Part shown: in pieces, positions 18,440 through 27,476 of the stretch
Layout: the number at the start of each line of letters is the position of its first letter
How positions within the stretch are numbered: the stretch's first letter is position 1
Assembly (NCBI RefSeq): GCF_047238305.1
Contig: NZ_JBDFMO010000001.1
Coordinates: 806,001-870,000, forward strand
Direction: 5' to 3'
Length of the DNA: 64,000 bases
From: Ferdinandcohnia sp047238305
Lineage (GTDB): Bacteria > Bacillota > Bacilli > Bacillales > Bacillaceae_L
Position numbers and translations under genes: made by a program
Notes under the pieces: model-generated
What the model saw: only the letters and a program-made list of their open reading frames with translations
Databases searched by the model: none
What the model was told of the DNA's origin: nothing

Positions 18440-18931
18440 TTAAAACACCATCTCTTCAATCATTTCTTCAGTTCCCGTGTTAATAAATAATCCACGAACA
18501 ATTACATCATCTGGCACGAGTGGATGGTTCCGGATTGTATCGGCATTTTTTTGCACATAATCGGTTGCTGACTTGTTCCCTTTTAGCCACTCTTGCAAAT
18601 TCATACCAAGGAATTCTGGCTTACAATTCTTGAAAAGATACTCAAGTGTTTCAAGTTTATCCTGAGGGACAGAGGGACAGGTACATTGGTCCAAGCGCGA
18701 TGTATCAATCCCCTTGTCCCCAACAATATAAACTTCTTTAATTTTTTCTTGGTAAATAGTAATGATGATATCCCTGATGATCTCGCCGAAAGGATGTAAC
18801 ACTTCCCGACCATTGCTATTCAAGATGATGATATCCTTTGGGTTGATATTGTTCACATAGTTGGATAAACATTCTGGCTGGTATTCTGCTTCAGTTAAAA
18901 ATAACACTTTCGTTCTTTCGTCTGAATTCAT
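18440..18931 (-). CDS. Carbonic-anhydrase-like protein, YbcF-type, zinc ligands absent
   Basis: A 163-residue protein resembling the beta-carbonic anhydrase fold and the Bacillus YbcF protein encoded beside the same transporter. The strand-helix pattern (DIIILNSNG, then EIIRDIIITIYQEKIKEVYIVGDKG) and the C-terminal IRNHPLVPDDVIVRGLFIN match beta-CA topology. The usual Cys-Asp and His-x-x-Cys zinc sites are replaced (TEAEY and GDKG), so it is probably not a working anhydrase by the standard mechanism. Start ATG at 18931 follows GGGGTG. Last gene of the dab operon; it may be structural or regulatory. Confidence 0.65.
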   Translation of the reverse strand: MNSDERTKVLFLTEAEYQPECLSNYVNNINPKDIIILNSNGREVLHPFGEIIRDIIITIYQEKIKEVYIVGDKGIDTSRLDQCTCPSVPQDKLETLEYLFKNCKPEFLGMNLQEWLKGNKSATDYVQKNADTIRNHPLVPDDVIVRGLFINTGTEEMIEEMVF

Positions 18932-18944
18932 TGCATTCACCCCA

Positions 18945-19313
18945 TTAATTTAATTGGCTTTCCAAGTCAGTTGAAAGTTTAAAGACAATAACCCGTTCTC
19001 CAGTATGTGTACTAATATCTGTGTAAAAACTAATGACTTCCTGTCCAGTGATTGTATAAATGATGTTTTTTAATTCTTCAACACCAGACTCTACCAAGCT
19101 ATTTCGGTTTTGTTTGACGGCTAGGAGACCTCGTTGATCCTCACAGAGGGAATATTCAGCAGGAGTTAAAATACCACGCAAGACAACAATAATCATATCC
19201 CTTAAAATATCTGATTTAACCGAAACTGAACCGCGTCCGAGATAACTTTTTTCCCATTGTGTTAATTCTTTGCTAATTTCTGCTTCAATTGCTCCTTTTG
19301 ACTTCTCCATCAT
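18945..19313 (-). CDS. DUF2294 family protein (YbcI-like)
   Basis: A 122-residue cytosolic protein of the DUF2294 family, recognised from the IEAEISKELTQWEKSYLGRGS opening and VLRGILTPAE. Its biochemical role is unknown. A homologue (YbcI) is encoded with the DabA/DabB-like proteins of Bacillus subtilis. It lies 46 bp after dabA and 13 bp before the carbonic-anhydrase-like gene, so it belongs to the same transcript. Confidence 0.8.
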   Translation of the reverse strand: MMEKSKGAIEAEISKELTQWEKSYLGRGSVSVKSDILRDMIIVVLRGILTPAEYSLCEDQRGLLAVKQNRNSLVESGVEELKNIIYTITGQEVISFYTDISTHTGERVIVFKLSTDLESQLN

Positions 19314-19359
19314 GATACGTTCCTTCTTTCATAGTGAAATTCATCTACTAATGATTTAG

Positions 19360-21975
19360 TTATGACCAACTCTTCCATTGACCTTCTGGATCAATGGATG
19401 CAAGACGAACCCATCCGTTACGAACCTTTTGACGAAAATTCGAATTGTCCTTAAGCAGCCTTTCCACATGTTCCTGCGGAGCTTGAATGACAACTAATAA
19501 TCGTAATGGCCTGTGATAATTCTCATTATCTGAACTCATCACTGACTGCCAAGGAAGACCAGTTAGTAGGTCACTTCCGTTTCCCTGCATGACACCAATT
19601 CCAGAAGTGACTGTTTGGGTCGCTTTATTCCCGCTACCATAATAATGTGGAGCTACTGTGGACGCATAGTATTGCAAGTTAATCCACTGACTGACAGTTG
19701 CCGGACCTGTAATAATGCTTGCAAGCAACTCACCATTTTGATCTTTGTTCCAAGAATAGTTATGAAGAAAAACCTCTCCACCCAAATTACACTCCTTCGT
19801 AAGCTCACGTTCCCCAATAATAAACGCCGCATTACGTGCAAGTCCCCACTCAGGGCGAACCTCACTCCAATCATCTGCAAAACGCCTTGCCTCTGCACTT
19901 GGATTTTTATACTTTGAGGTGATATTTGGCAATTGCTTCATTCGCTCAGCATTCGCCTCATGACTAACCCTTGGAAGTACGCTTTTAATCTGTTCAAGCG
20001 ATTCTTTTGCTGCATCTGAGAGTTCAGGAACATAAACCCAATGAAGTTCATCAGTTGATGTAATATGTTCACAAGCTGCAAAAACGGTATCATTCGGAAT
20101 GATAATCCCTCTCGTTGCAAGGCTTTTTCTTACACTTGGAAGATTACATAAAGTCGCAAGCACCCTCGCGTTAAATTCACCTGACGCTCCTCCACATGCT
20201 CCGCAATCTAGCGATGATGCATATGGATTATTCATGCTACGGCTTCCATGACCGCAAATGGCGACTAAAGGAGCGAAATTCTCGGTTAACCCCATCGTCC
20301 TTAAAGATTGTTCAACATAATGTACTTTCTCTTCTTCTGAAAATCCAACTTGTAGCTCTGACTCAGAATCGTGCACATGGTCTAGTGAGAGTTTAGCTGA
20401 AGGCTTACGTAGCCATTTTTTACGTACTTTGCGAATCACCGAATCCGTGCTCCTAGGGATAAAACTTCGGACCACCGTTTGCAAACCAAGCCATGGTCCG
20501 CTTATTTCAGGTAACACAAGGCTTGAAAACAAGTTGTGTTTCATCGTCTTAAATGTAGACTCAAGGGAATGACCCGCATGCATACGTTGTTCATATTGTT
20601 CTAATTCTAACTTAGGCAAAGTTTCTACTACTTTAAATTGTGGCTTATTCATAACCGGCAAGGATTGATGACTATGGGTACTACAAAGCTTCTGAGTTTC
20701 AATCGGTAATCCAAAAAAACCGGCTGTGCCAAATGTCTGAAAAGGACCAATTTCTTCTAGTTTACGACGAAAAGGTTCAGATCGCACATCAATACAAAAA
20801 GCGAATTGTGCCTGTATCTGATCTTCGTGACTATCGGAATGCTTTGATTTTATTTTCACCATGTTCATTAATTGATGCTCATAGGTTTTTTCCCATGCTT
20901 CCAGCCAAAGTCGCTGACGGGTCATTTGATCAAAGTGATGCCCTAGTGTTATGCGTGCTTTCAGTTCTGGTAAAGGCATCCTGTTCCACTCTTGAACAGA
21001 TAGATTGCTATACCGAACACAAGTTGAAATCAATGATTCCAATCGTGCTCTATTCTCAATCTTTTGCTCTTTTAATGGCAATAAGGGTTGGATGATGACC
21101 CACTCCATAGAAATTCGGACGGCTAAATAGTCGATTAACAGTTTCGCATCCATTTCGGATTGCTGAGAACGCCAAAGCATCATACCAGCCCAGCCAGGCA
21201 ATGCAAGTAGATGGGCTTCTAGATACTCTTGTATATCTAAATAAGGGATTTCTAGTTTATTCAAAACTTCCGCTAATGCTAAATCTGCATCATTAGGCAA
21301 TTCATCTAACTGCTTGCGAACGTTAGTCTTAAGTGCCGGATCCAATGTAACGAGTTTTCGCCACGCATGATAAAAGCCTTCCTCTCGATTCGGCATAGAC
21401 CAACCACCCAGTGAATCGTCTACATACAATTTACACCACTTAATGATATGGTGGTTAAGTTCTTTACCAACCATCCCATCACCTAATTGTTCCAAGTATT
21501 GACTATAAGTACGGACAGCCTGATTTTTTCTAATTTGAAGTTTCAATTGACTTACTTTCTTTACTAACCTCTTTAATTCGGCATCCTCCAGTTTATAAGA
21601 AGATGCATGATCTAAGAGTACGGCTTTGCAGTATTGTTCAGCTACCTCACGCGACAGTTCTAAAGACTGTGTATCTAGCCATCTTTTAAGCCCTTGTTCT
21701 AAAAAAACAACGTTAATCTCGCCTTGATTCCATGCCGTTTGAAACATAGTGTCACTTGGATAAATATTTACATCACACACATTTTCAAGTCGGCGAGCAA
21801 CTTGTTCAAATGATTGTTGTTCTAATCCTGCCCAAGGACTGCGAGCTGCAAACGTTTGAATTGGGCCAAGCGGTGAAATCACTTTACTAGCCGCTTCCAC
21901 TACATCAACCAGATCAAGATGAAAGGCATCGAGTTCTTTTTCCAAGTAAAGATTTTTAGCTAATGTGGTATTCAT
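19360..21975 (-). CDS. dabA: Inorganic carbon transporter subunit DabA (UPF0753)
   Basis: An 871-residue peripheral membrane subunit of the DAB carbon-accumulation complex, which converts CO2 to bicarbonate in a proton-gradient-driven vectorial reaction. Two halves of a beta-carbonic-anhydrase-like zinc site are present: CIDVRSE near residue 392, and GHGSRS near 572 with LDCGACGG near 588. Length fits the family. I choose the ATG at 21975, 8 bp after AGGGGAG; another ATG lies one codon earlier. It overlaps the end of dabB by 20 bp, so the two are translationally coupled. Confidence 0.93.
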   Translation of the reverse strand: MNTTLAKNLYLEKELDAFHLDLVDVVEAASKVISPLGPIQTFAARSPWAGLEQQSFEQVARRLENVCDVNIYPSDTMFQTAWNQGEINVVFLEQGLKRWLDTQSLELSREVAEQYCKAVLLDHASSYKLEDAELKRLVKKVSQLKLQIRKNQAVRTYSQYLEQLGDGMVGKELNHHIIKWCKLYVDDSLGGWSMPNREEGFYHAWRKLVTLDPALKTNVRKQLDELPNDADLALAEVLNKLEIPYLDIQEYLEAHLLALPGWAGMMLWRSQQSEMDAKLLIDYLAVRISMEWVIIQPLLPLKEQKIENRARLESLISTCVRYSNLSVQEWNRMPLPELKARITLGHHFDQMTRQRLWLEAWEKTYEHQLMNMVKIKSKHSDSHEDQIQAQFAFCIDVRSEPFRRKLEEIGPFQTFGTAGFFGLPIETQKLCSTHSHQSLPVMNKPQFKVVETLPKLELEQYEQRMHAGHSLESTFKTMKHNLFSSLVLPEISGPWLGLQTVVRSFIPRSTDSVIRKVRKKWLRKPSAKLSLDHVHDSESELQVGFSEEEKVHYVEQSLRTMGLTENFAPLVAICGHGSRSMNNPYASSLDCGACGGASGEFNARVLATLCNLPSVRKSLATRGIIIPNDTVFAACEHITSTDELHWVYVPELSDAAKESLEQIKSVLPRVSHEANAERMKQLPNITSKYKNPSAEARRFADDWSEVRPEWGLARNAAFIIGERELTKECNLGGEVFLHNYSWNKDQNGELLASIITGPATVSQWINLQYYASTVAPHYYGSGNKATQTVTSGIGVMQGNGSDLLTGLPWQSVMSSDNENYHRPLRLLVVIQAPQEHVERLLKDNSNFRQKVRNGWVRLASIDPEGQWKSWS

Positions 21976-23503
21976 CATGCATTCTCCCCTTAACATGTAG
22001 CTTAGTTAAATATTTCGGATGACTATCAATCGATTCACTCCGAGGTTCGCTCCATTTTACAAGCCAAAGATAAATAAAGGCATATACTTTTGATGATCGG
22101 TGACGAACCGCCCATGCACCTATCACACTTCCAGCTAACAAGAGCACAAGAAGTAAAATGGCCACAAACATTGGCGGCTGTCCCCCGGATGGAACCATTT
22201 CATCCAACAGTTGAACAAAAGCTGAGTGGATGAGGACAAACACTGCACCAAATATTAGAAGCAGAGAAAATCCAACGACATGCCCGATTCGTCCGTACCC
22301 TGTGGCAATAAGCTGCTTCCAAGCGTAGAACACGGACCACCCAATAATGACTGAACTTATAAGCTGATACGTCTCCCCTTGAGAGGTCAACCAAAAACTG
22401 GTCCCAACGAACAAACCTAATGCGCCTCCGGTAACGCTCCATACAATGGAAGGTTGTTGGGCCGAACGGGAAATCGACCGATTTTGATCAACTGCACTAC
22501 CAGCCTGCAAGAAAAGAGTAGCTTTAAATAACCCATGTAAGACAGCGTGAATAATGGCTGCCCAATAAGCCCCTAGTGCACACTGGATAAGCATAAAAGC
22601 CATCTGGGCAATCGTAGAACCTACAAGCTGTCGTTTGTAATCAACCTGAACCAACATCATCCCGGTTCCGATCAATACGGAAAAACTAGCTAAGATTAGG
22701 AGCACAATCTGTGCCGGATCGCCATTAAAAAGAGGGGAAAAGCGTGATAAAATCATTCCCCCGCCATTCACAATACCTGCATGCATGACAGCCGAAATTG
22801 GCGTTGGAGCAACAACTGAATCGATCAACCAACGCTGGAATGGCCATTGTGCAGCAGGAATCACGACAGCAATTATGAGAAGTAGGTCAATACAGGTTTT
22901 CTCCCATGCATCGAGTTGATTAATGCTGTCAGCATCTAAAGCGAGTGACAATTGCCAGTAACCCGTAGTTTGAGCAACCCAAACACCTGCAACGACTAAG
23001 ATTAACCAGCTAATGGCAAATTGCTGACTAGACATTCTTGCAGCATTTTTAGCCACTTGCCACTCTTTTCTTAATCCAATTAGAAGCGTCAATCCCAGAA
23101 GGGTGACACCCCAGAAAATAAGTAATAAACGAAGATCATCACTACACCATGCGATTGAGTTAGCAACTGTAGTAAGTGTTAATAATGCAAAATATTTACG
23201 ATATGAACGATCCCCTAGTAAATATCGAACGGAAAAACGTTGGACAATCAGGCCAACTGTTAGGACAAATGCTGCCAATAACCAAGACAGGGAATCCATG
23301 TGCCAAGGTCCAACAATCACGCTCCCACTTTCAAATAAAAGCAAAGTTATCGCCATTATTGGAGGCAGTGCGATGATGGCAATGTGGGTCCGAACATAAT
23401 TCAAAGGAACCTTTGGATGTAAAAAAATAAATGCACTTAGCAACGAGAGTGCTAGTAAAATAAAAAATCCCGACTGAAGTGTAAAAAGATTTAATGAATG
23501 CAT
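21956..23503 (-). CDS. dabB: Inorganic carbon transporter subunit DabB (NuoL/MrpA-like)
   Basis: A 515-residue integral membrane protein with about 13-14 helices of the proton-conducting NuoL/MrpA type. VVAPTPISAVMHAGIVNGGG is the conserved core of the proton channel, and VLHGLFKATLFLQAGS is a second family motif. In DAB systems this subunit couples proton flow to the CO2 hydration done by DabA. ATG behind GGGGGAGAGG. First gene of the operon; a strong terminator-like hairpin stands in its leader. Confidence 0.92.
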   Translation of the reverse strand: MHSLNLFTLQSGFFILLALSLLSAFIFLHPKVPLNYVRTHIAIIALPPIMAITLLLFESGSVIVGPWHMDSLSWLLAAFVLTVGLIVQRFSVRYLLGDRSYRKYFALLTLTTVANSIAWCSDDLRLLLIFWGVTLLGLTLLIGLRKEWQVAKNAARMSSQQFAISWLILVVAGVWVAQTTGYWQLSLALDADSINQLDAWEKTCIDLLLIIAVVIPAAQWPFQRWLIDSVVAPTPISAVMHAGIVNGGGMILSRFSPLFNGDPAQIVLLILASFSVLIGTGMMLVQVDYKRQLVGSTIAQMAFMLIQCALGAYWAAIIHAVLHGLFKATLFLQAGSAVDQNRSISRSAQQPSIVWSVTGGALGLFVGTSFWLTSQGETYQLISSVIIGWSVFYAWKQLIATGYGRIGHVVGFSLLLIFGAVFVLIHSAFVQLLDEMVPSGGQPPMFVAILLLVLLLAGSVIGAWAVRHRSSKVYAFIYLWLVKWSEPRSESIDSHPKYLTKLHVKGRMHDEYHIS

Positions 23504-23537
23504 CTCGCCTCTCCCCCTTTCGACTTTTTAAGAAACA

Positions 23538-23604
23538 TAAAAAAACCGACAAATTTCAATGTTCAATGGCACCACGACCATTAAGCGCTGAAAATTGTCG
23601 GTTT
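23538..23604 (-). terminator. Terminator-like hairpin in the dabB leader
   Basis: On the minus strand, AAACCGACAA pairs with TTGTCGGTTT at the base of a branched structure containing an inner AATGG/CCATT stem, followed by a T run. It ends about 35 bp before the dabB start codon, so it is either an attenuator or the end of an upstream transcript. Confidence 0.65.
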
Positions 23605-23889
23605 ACTTTAAACGAACCTATTGGTTTTTTTACAGTCTACCGTCTTTATTCTATTTGAACCGTTCAACTTGCTCTAATTTGCTATTTTGTTAGATTCACT
23701 TTTTCATATAATCAATAAAAAATTATTAACTCTATGCTAAAGCAATCAATTAATTTATAGAAACAGAGGCAAGCATTAATTTGTGTAATATATTTTACTA
23801 TTTTTAAAACATTTATGTCAAGAGTGGTTTTATTTTATCTTTTCGGAAATCACCTGAAAAACCGGACCTGATTAAGGTCCGATCTACTT
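23605..23889. other. AT-rich region upstream of dabB
   Basis: About 285 bp with no coding frame. It should contain the dab promoter. A CGGACCTG...AGGTCCG hairpin at about 23863-23881 can end the transcript arriving from the MFS gene and acetyltransferase remnant. Confidence 0.55.
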
Positions 23890-23988
23890 TCATTCTTCAA
23901 TCATTTTTATTATTTTCGCCGGGTTCCCACCCACCACCACCACATTATCAGGAACGTCTTTTGTTACAACGGAACCCGAAGCGACTTT
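23890..23988 (-). pseudogene. C-terminal remnant of a hexapeptide-repeat acetyltransferase
   Basis: The minus strand reads VASGSVVTKDVPDNV, then GGNPAKIIKMIEE and a stop. This is the typical end of maltose/galactoside O-acetyltransferases of the left-handed beta-helix type. The rest of the gene is gone. It overlaps the last codons of the MFS gene in another frame, so a deletion joined the two. Confidence 0.85.
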
Positions 23989-25187
23989 CGTAGAGCCTGT
24001 TGCTTTAGTATGCCATTTAATTTTTCCGAACTTAGTAGCATTGCAGCAACATAAAGAACGACACAAATTGGTAAGATACCAATTGTTGAGTGAGATGCAA
24101 TGAACCCTAGAAGTGGTGGCATGAAGGTAGTGCCCGTATAAGCGACCGCCATTTGATAACCCATGATTGTCTGAGAATGTTTTTTCCCAAATCGCGCTGG
24201 CGTTTCATGCAACATACATGGAAATATTGGTGCTAATCCTAGTCCAATAACAATAAAACCGACAAGCGAGAAAATAGTTGGTAATGGTAAGAATAAGATA
24301 ATCGCACCTGTTAAAGCAATGATTTGTCCCGCTCGAATCAGGGTACGGTTTGTCATTTTAAAGGTAACAAAGCCTGTGATTAATCTTCCAACTGTGATTC
24401 CAACGTAATATAAAGAAACCCATTTTGCAGCTATTGCTGGACTTAATTCTTTTACATTTACCAAGAAACTACTTCCCCAAAGCCCTACTGTTGCTTCAAC
24501 CCCACAATAGAATAAGAAAGAGGCAAGTGCCAGCTTCACTCCTTTAATTCGCAAAGGTTTTACATCATTAAGCACGACATCACTAGATGCATCTTTCGTA
24601 GGTTCCAGATCTTCGTTAAAAGCAATATTCCTGTTATTGTTTACTTTGCTCCATAAAGGCAAAGTAAATAGCAGGATGATCACTAACGCAAACTGAATGC
24701 TAGAAATAACGAAATATCCATTTCTCCAAAAGTTTCCCTCTGCAATAAACTGAGCCATAATGATAGGACCTAAAGTAGCTCCAACTCCCCAAAAACAATG
24801 TAACCAACTCATATGATGCGCCTTATAATGGGTAGCCACATAATCGTTTAATCCTGCATCAACCGCTCCTGCCCCTAATCCTAGTGGGATCGCACATACA
24901 ACTAACCAACCAATTGAAGGAGCAAAATGGAAGCCTAGCAAAGCACAAGCAGTCATTAAGACGCTGACAAATGTGACTTTTCCAGTTCCATACCTTTTTA
25001 AAACCTTTCCGCTAATCAAACTGGAGATAATGGTACCACCCGCAATCGTCATAAAAAGGAATCCAGCTGTTTCTAGTGGAGCACCCAAATCCAGTTGCAT
25101 GACTGGCCATGCTGCGCCTAACAATGAATCTGGCAAACCTAGGCTGATAAAAGCTAAATAAATAATAATTAAAAGGAGTAATGTCAT
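23964..25187 (-). CDS. MFS transporter, possibly for a sugar
   Basis: A 407-residue transporter with about 12 helices. GAAWPVMQLDLGAPLETAGFL and the loop ISGKVLKRYGTGKV are typical of the FucP-like/FHS branch of the major facilitator superfamily. The last eight or so residues (RKSLRVPL) are read from DNA of a decayed acetyltransferase, so the native C-terminus has been replaced, though all helices are intact. ATG follows a GCGAGG site. It lies 2 bp after the ROK gene, so the two share a transcript. Confidence 0.85.
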   Translation of the reverse strand: MTLLLLIIIYLAFISLGLPDSLLGAAWPVMQLDLGAPLETAGFLFMTIAGGTIISSLISGKVLKRYGTGKVTFVSVLMTACALLGFHFAPSIGWLVVCAIPLGLGAGAVDAGLNDYVATHYKAHHMSWLHCFWGVGATLGPIIMAQFIAEGNFWRNGYFVISSIQFALVIILLFTLPLWSKVNNNRNIAFNEDLEPTKDASSDVVLNDVKPLRIKGVKLALASFLFYCGVEATVGLWGSSFLVNVKELSPAIAAKWVSLYYVGITVGRLITGFVTFKMTNRTLIRAGQIIALTGAIILFLPLPTIFSLVGFIVIGLGLAPIFPCMLHETPARFGKKHSQTIMGYQMAVAYTGTTFMPPLLGFIASHSTIGILPICVVLYVAAMLLSSEKLNGILKQQALRKSLRVPL

Positions 25188-25189
25188 TT

Positions 25190-26230
25190 TTAAACCTCGC
25201 CTTTACGAATATGTAATTCATTCATCATAAGGTCAATTCCAAGACCTTGTAATCCAGACAAATAATCCTGTTTCCAATCGCTAATTGTCAGCTTTGGAAG
25301 ATGTTCTGAAGGGATATATTTTGAACTACCCTTTGCCATTTTATCTATGATGTCTTTTTCGATTTCATCTATACAAAAAATAATGGTATGTGGATTGATG
25401 ATCGCTACAAAGGATGCTATTAATCTACTAAATGCATCAATCTGGTTATCATTTATAAGTGACTTCTTTGACCCATTTTTCATTTTTAGCGCCTGCCCAA
25501 AATTCCGATCATCATACTGTGGGACGAATGAAACCTCTCCTGAGAAAAAGGTACTTCCCCGTACCACATCTCCATTTATCATAATTCCAGCACCAGGACC
25601 ATTATGACCGCTATATAAATAGACTAGTGATTTATTTTCCTTATTTCCCATGCTATGTTGGTAACCAAGCACTGCCGCATTCATATCGTTCTCTACTACA
25701 ACTGGTATAGAGAAACGGTTTTCCAAGTATTCTTTTAGATCAAAGTTTTGAAGATGCTCATAATCTGGTATATAAAAAATCCGACCATTATCAACGGAAC
25801 CAGGAACACCAATAGCCAAAGAACTGATTTTTGGATTCTCCGTTATGATGGAACTAATGTATGTAATTAATAAATCCAACCCATTGTCCACTAGTACACT
25901 GGGAGCTTTTCCTTGTTCTCTCACTTCTCCGACACAATTAAAAATTGTATAAATGGTCTCTGTTTTCTCTAAGAAAATGGCGAGTCCGAGCATATGCTCT
26001 GGGTTGTATGAATATCTTTTGGCCCTTCTCCCACCACTAGATTCATCCAAACCCACCGAAGTAATTTCGCCATCCTTCTCCATCTGCGCTAGAAACTTAC
26101 TTATTGTTGGAAAACTAATGTCTAACTTATCCCTTAGTTCAACCTTTGTTGCACTTCCTAGTTCTAAAAGAGTTTTACGAATACCATAGAGAATGGCCTT
26201 CTTTATTGTTTTCGGACTGGTATCCATCAT
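25190..26230 (-). CDS. ROK-family regulator (NagC/XylR type)
   Basis: A 346-residue repressor with an N-terminal winged helix (TKVELRDKLDISFPTISKFLAQMEK, residues about 27-51) and a ROK sugar-kinase-like domain (LAIGVPGSVDNG, VENDMNAAVLGY, GHNGPGAGIMINGDVVRG). The cysteine-rich zinc motif of many ROK proteins is not visible. The inducer is unknown but is probably a sugar or sugar phosphate carried by the co-transcribed MFS protein. Two 23-bp direct repeats upstream are good operator candidates. The ATG at 26227 is an equally good start. Confidence 0.88.
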   Translation of the reverse strand: MMDTSPKTIKKAILYGIRKTLLELGSATKVELRDKLDISFPTISKFLAQMEKDGEITSVGLDESSGGRRAKRYSYNPEHMLGLAIFLEKTETIYTIFNCVGEVREQGKAPSVLVDNGLDLLITYISSIITENPKISSLAIGVPGSVDNGRIFYIPDYEHLQNFDLKEYLENRFSIPVVVENDMNAAVLGYQHSMGNKENKSLVYLYSGHNGPGAGIMINGDVVRGSTFFSGEVSFVPQYDDRNFGQALKMKNGSKKSLINDNQIDAFSRLIASFVAIINPHTIIFCIDEIEKDIIDKMAKGSSKYIPSEHLPKLTISDWKQDYLSGLQGLGIDLMMNELHIRKGEV

Positions 26231-26250
26231 GAATTCCCTCTTTCTAACAA

Positions 26251-26307
26251 ACTTTTTAAAGATGTTTAATAAGTGTATGCCGAGACTTTTTAAATATCTT
26301 TAATAAG
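26251..26307. promoter_or_regulatory. Two 23-bp direct repeats upstream of the ROK gene
   Basis: ACTTTTTAAA-GATG-TTTAATAAG at 26251-26273 and the same with TATC in the centre at 26285-26307, 34 bp apart (about three helical turns). They lie 21-77 bp before the start codon, consistent with autoregulation by the ROK protein. Confidence 0.55.
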
Positions 26308-26392
26308 CCCTATAATAATGACAATATATCAAATTAAATTTGAGGAAGCAACCCAAGGACAAGGATAAAACTCCCTGGTTTTCTATTGCCAA

Positions 26393-26424
26393 TTAAAAAA
26401 GATTGGCCCCTAAACGGGTCCAAC
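26393..26424 (-). terminator. Terminator after paiA
   Basis: TTGG-CCCC and GGGT-CCAA arms around a TAAAC loop, followed on the minus strand by CTTTTTTAATT. Confidence 0.75.
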
Positions 26425-26472
26425 CTGATTTTTAACTATTTCTATGTTTATTTATTTCTTTCGGATTGTTAA

Positions 26473-26988
26473 TTAGAGTCCTTTCATCATGATGAAATCC
26501 GTTTGTTCTTCGTCCCCCATATTAAAGGAATGGGCTCCCGTTTGAACAAACCCCATTTTCTTATAAAAGGCAATAGCATTTTTATTTTTTTCCCAGACAC
26601 CTAGCCAAATTTTCCTTTTATTACATTCTGCCGCAATTTCCTTGGCTTTATTTAACAAAACTTTACCAAGCCCATGTTTTTGAAATTTGTTCTTTATGTA
26701 TATCCTCTCAATTTCAAGGGATTCATTCCCCATTTCTTCTGACTGAGAATCATCGATATTGACTTTCAAGTATCCAGCGATTTCATTATAAACATAGACA
26801 AAAAAGAACTGCGACTTTGGATTGGATAATTCTTTTTCTAATTGTTTTCTATTAAATGCCCTTTCCAAATAGGCTTCCATATTTTCGGGTGTATTCTGCT
26901 CCTTAAATGTTTCATTAAAAGTTACAATACTTATTTGTTGGAGTGTTTGTAAATCTTCAAGATTGCATTTTTTCATTTTTACCGTCAT
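26473..26988 (-). CDS. paiA: Spermidine/spermine N-acetyltransferase PaiA
   Basis: A 171-residue GNAT acetyltransferase, strongly similar in my recollection to Bacillus subtilis PaiA, which acetylates polyamines and other small amines and affects sporulation and degradative enzymes. The acetyl-CoA loop is KHGLGKVLLNKA and the C-terminal motif NAIAFYKKMGFVQTGAHSF. ATG with AAAGGAG upstream at a rather long spacing. The usual partner paiB is absent. Confidence 0.93.
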   Translation of the reverse strand: MTVKMKKCNLEDLQTLQQISIVTFNETFKEQNTPENMEAYLERAFNRKQLEKELSNPKSQFFFVYVYNEIAGYLKVNIDDSQSEEMGNESLEIERIYIKNKFQKHGLGKVLLNKAKEIAAECNKRKIWLGVWEKNKNAIAFYKKMGFVQTGAHSFNMGDEEQTDFIMMKGL

Positions 26989-27036
26989 TTTGAAAGATAG
27001 CTCCTTTATTATTTATGGAATCGTATCAAGTATAAG

Positions 27037-27417
27037 TTAAGCTACTATCACTCCCGCAAAGTTCCCGCTCAATACTTGTTTCTCTTTTTGATTCATGCAA
27101 AGAAAAGTTGCCATAATAGATATTCTATTATTATCCTTCCATTCCAATTTTTCGATTGTTACTTCACAACGAATGGTATCCCCAGTAAAGACCGGTCTAA
27201 AAAACTCAAAATTCATTGTACGTGCCAATACATTGTAATCCCCACCGACTTTTGTTGGCAAAGTCGCAGTTAACAACCCTTGAACGACAACTCTCCCCAG
27301 TTCATCAGGATTAGTATGGTGGTCCCCTTCATCCATAGATACTTTTGTAAACAGATCCACATCTTCCTTTGTAAATGTCCGTTCAAATCGAATGATATCT
27401 CCAACTTTTAAATCCAA
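27037..27417 (-). CDS. MaoC-like hotdog-fold protein
   Basis: A 126-residue single-domain protein of the MaoC dehydratase-like hotdog superfamily. FTKEDVDLFTKVSMDEGDHHTNPDELGRVVVQGLLTATLP carries a D/H arrangement typical of (R)-specific enoyl-CoA hydratases, and NFEFFRPVFTGDTIRCEV matches the second half of the fold. It may hydrate enoyl thioesters, but the substrate is unknown. TTG start behind GGGGGAG. It lies between paiA and arsC on the same strand without clear functional link. Confidence 0.82.
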   Translation of the reverse strand: MDLKVGDIIRFERTFTKEDVDLFTKVSMDEGDHHTNPDELGRVVVQGLLTATLPTKVGGDYNVLARTMNFEFFRPVFTGDTIRCEVTIEKLEWKDNNRISIMATFLCMNQKEKQVLSGNFAGVIVA

Positions 27418-27476
27418 TGCAAACTCCCCCTGAATTTTATAGTTTGTAAGACCATATTATACCTATCGAATTTAGA

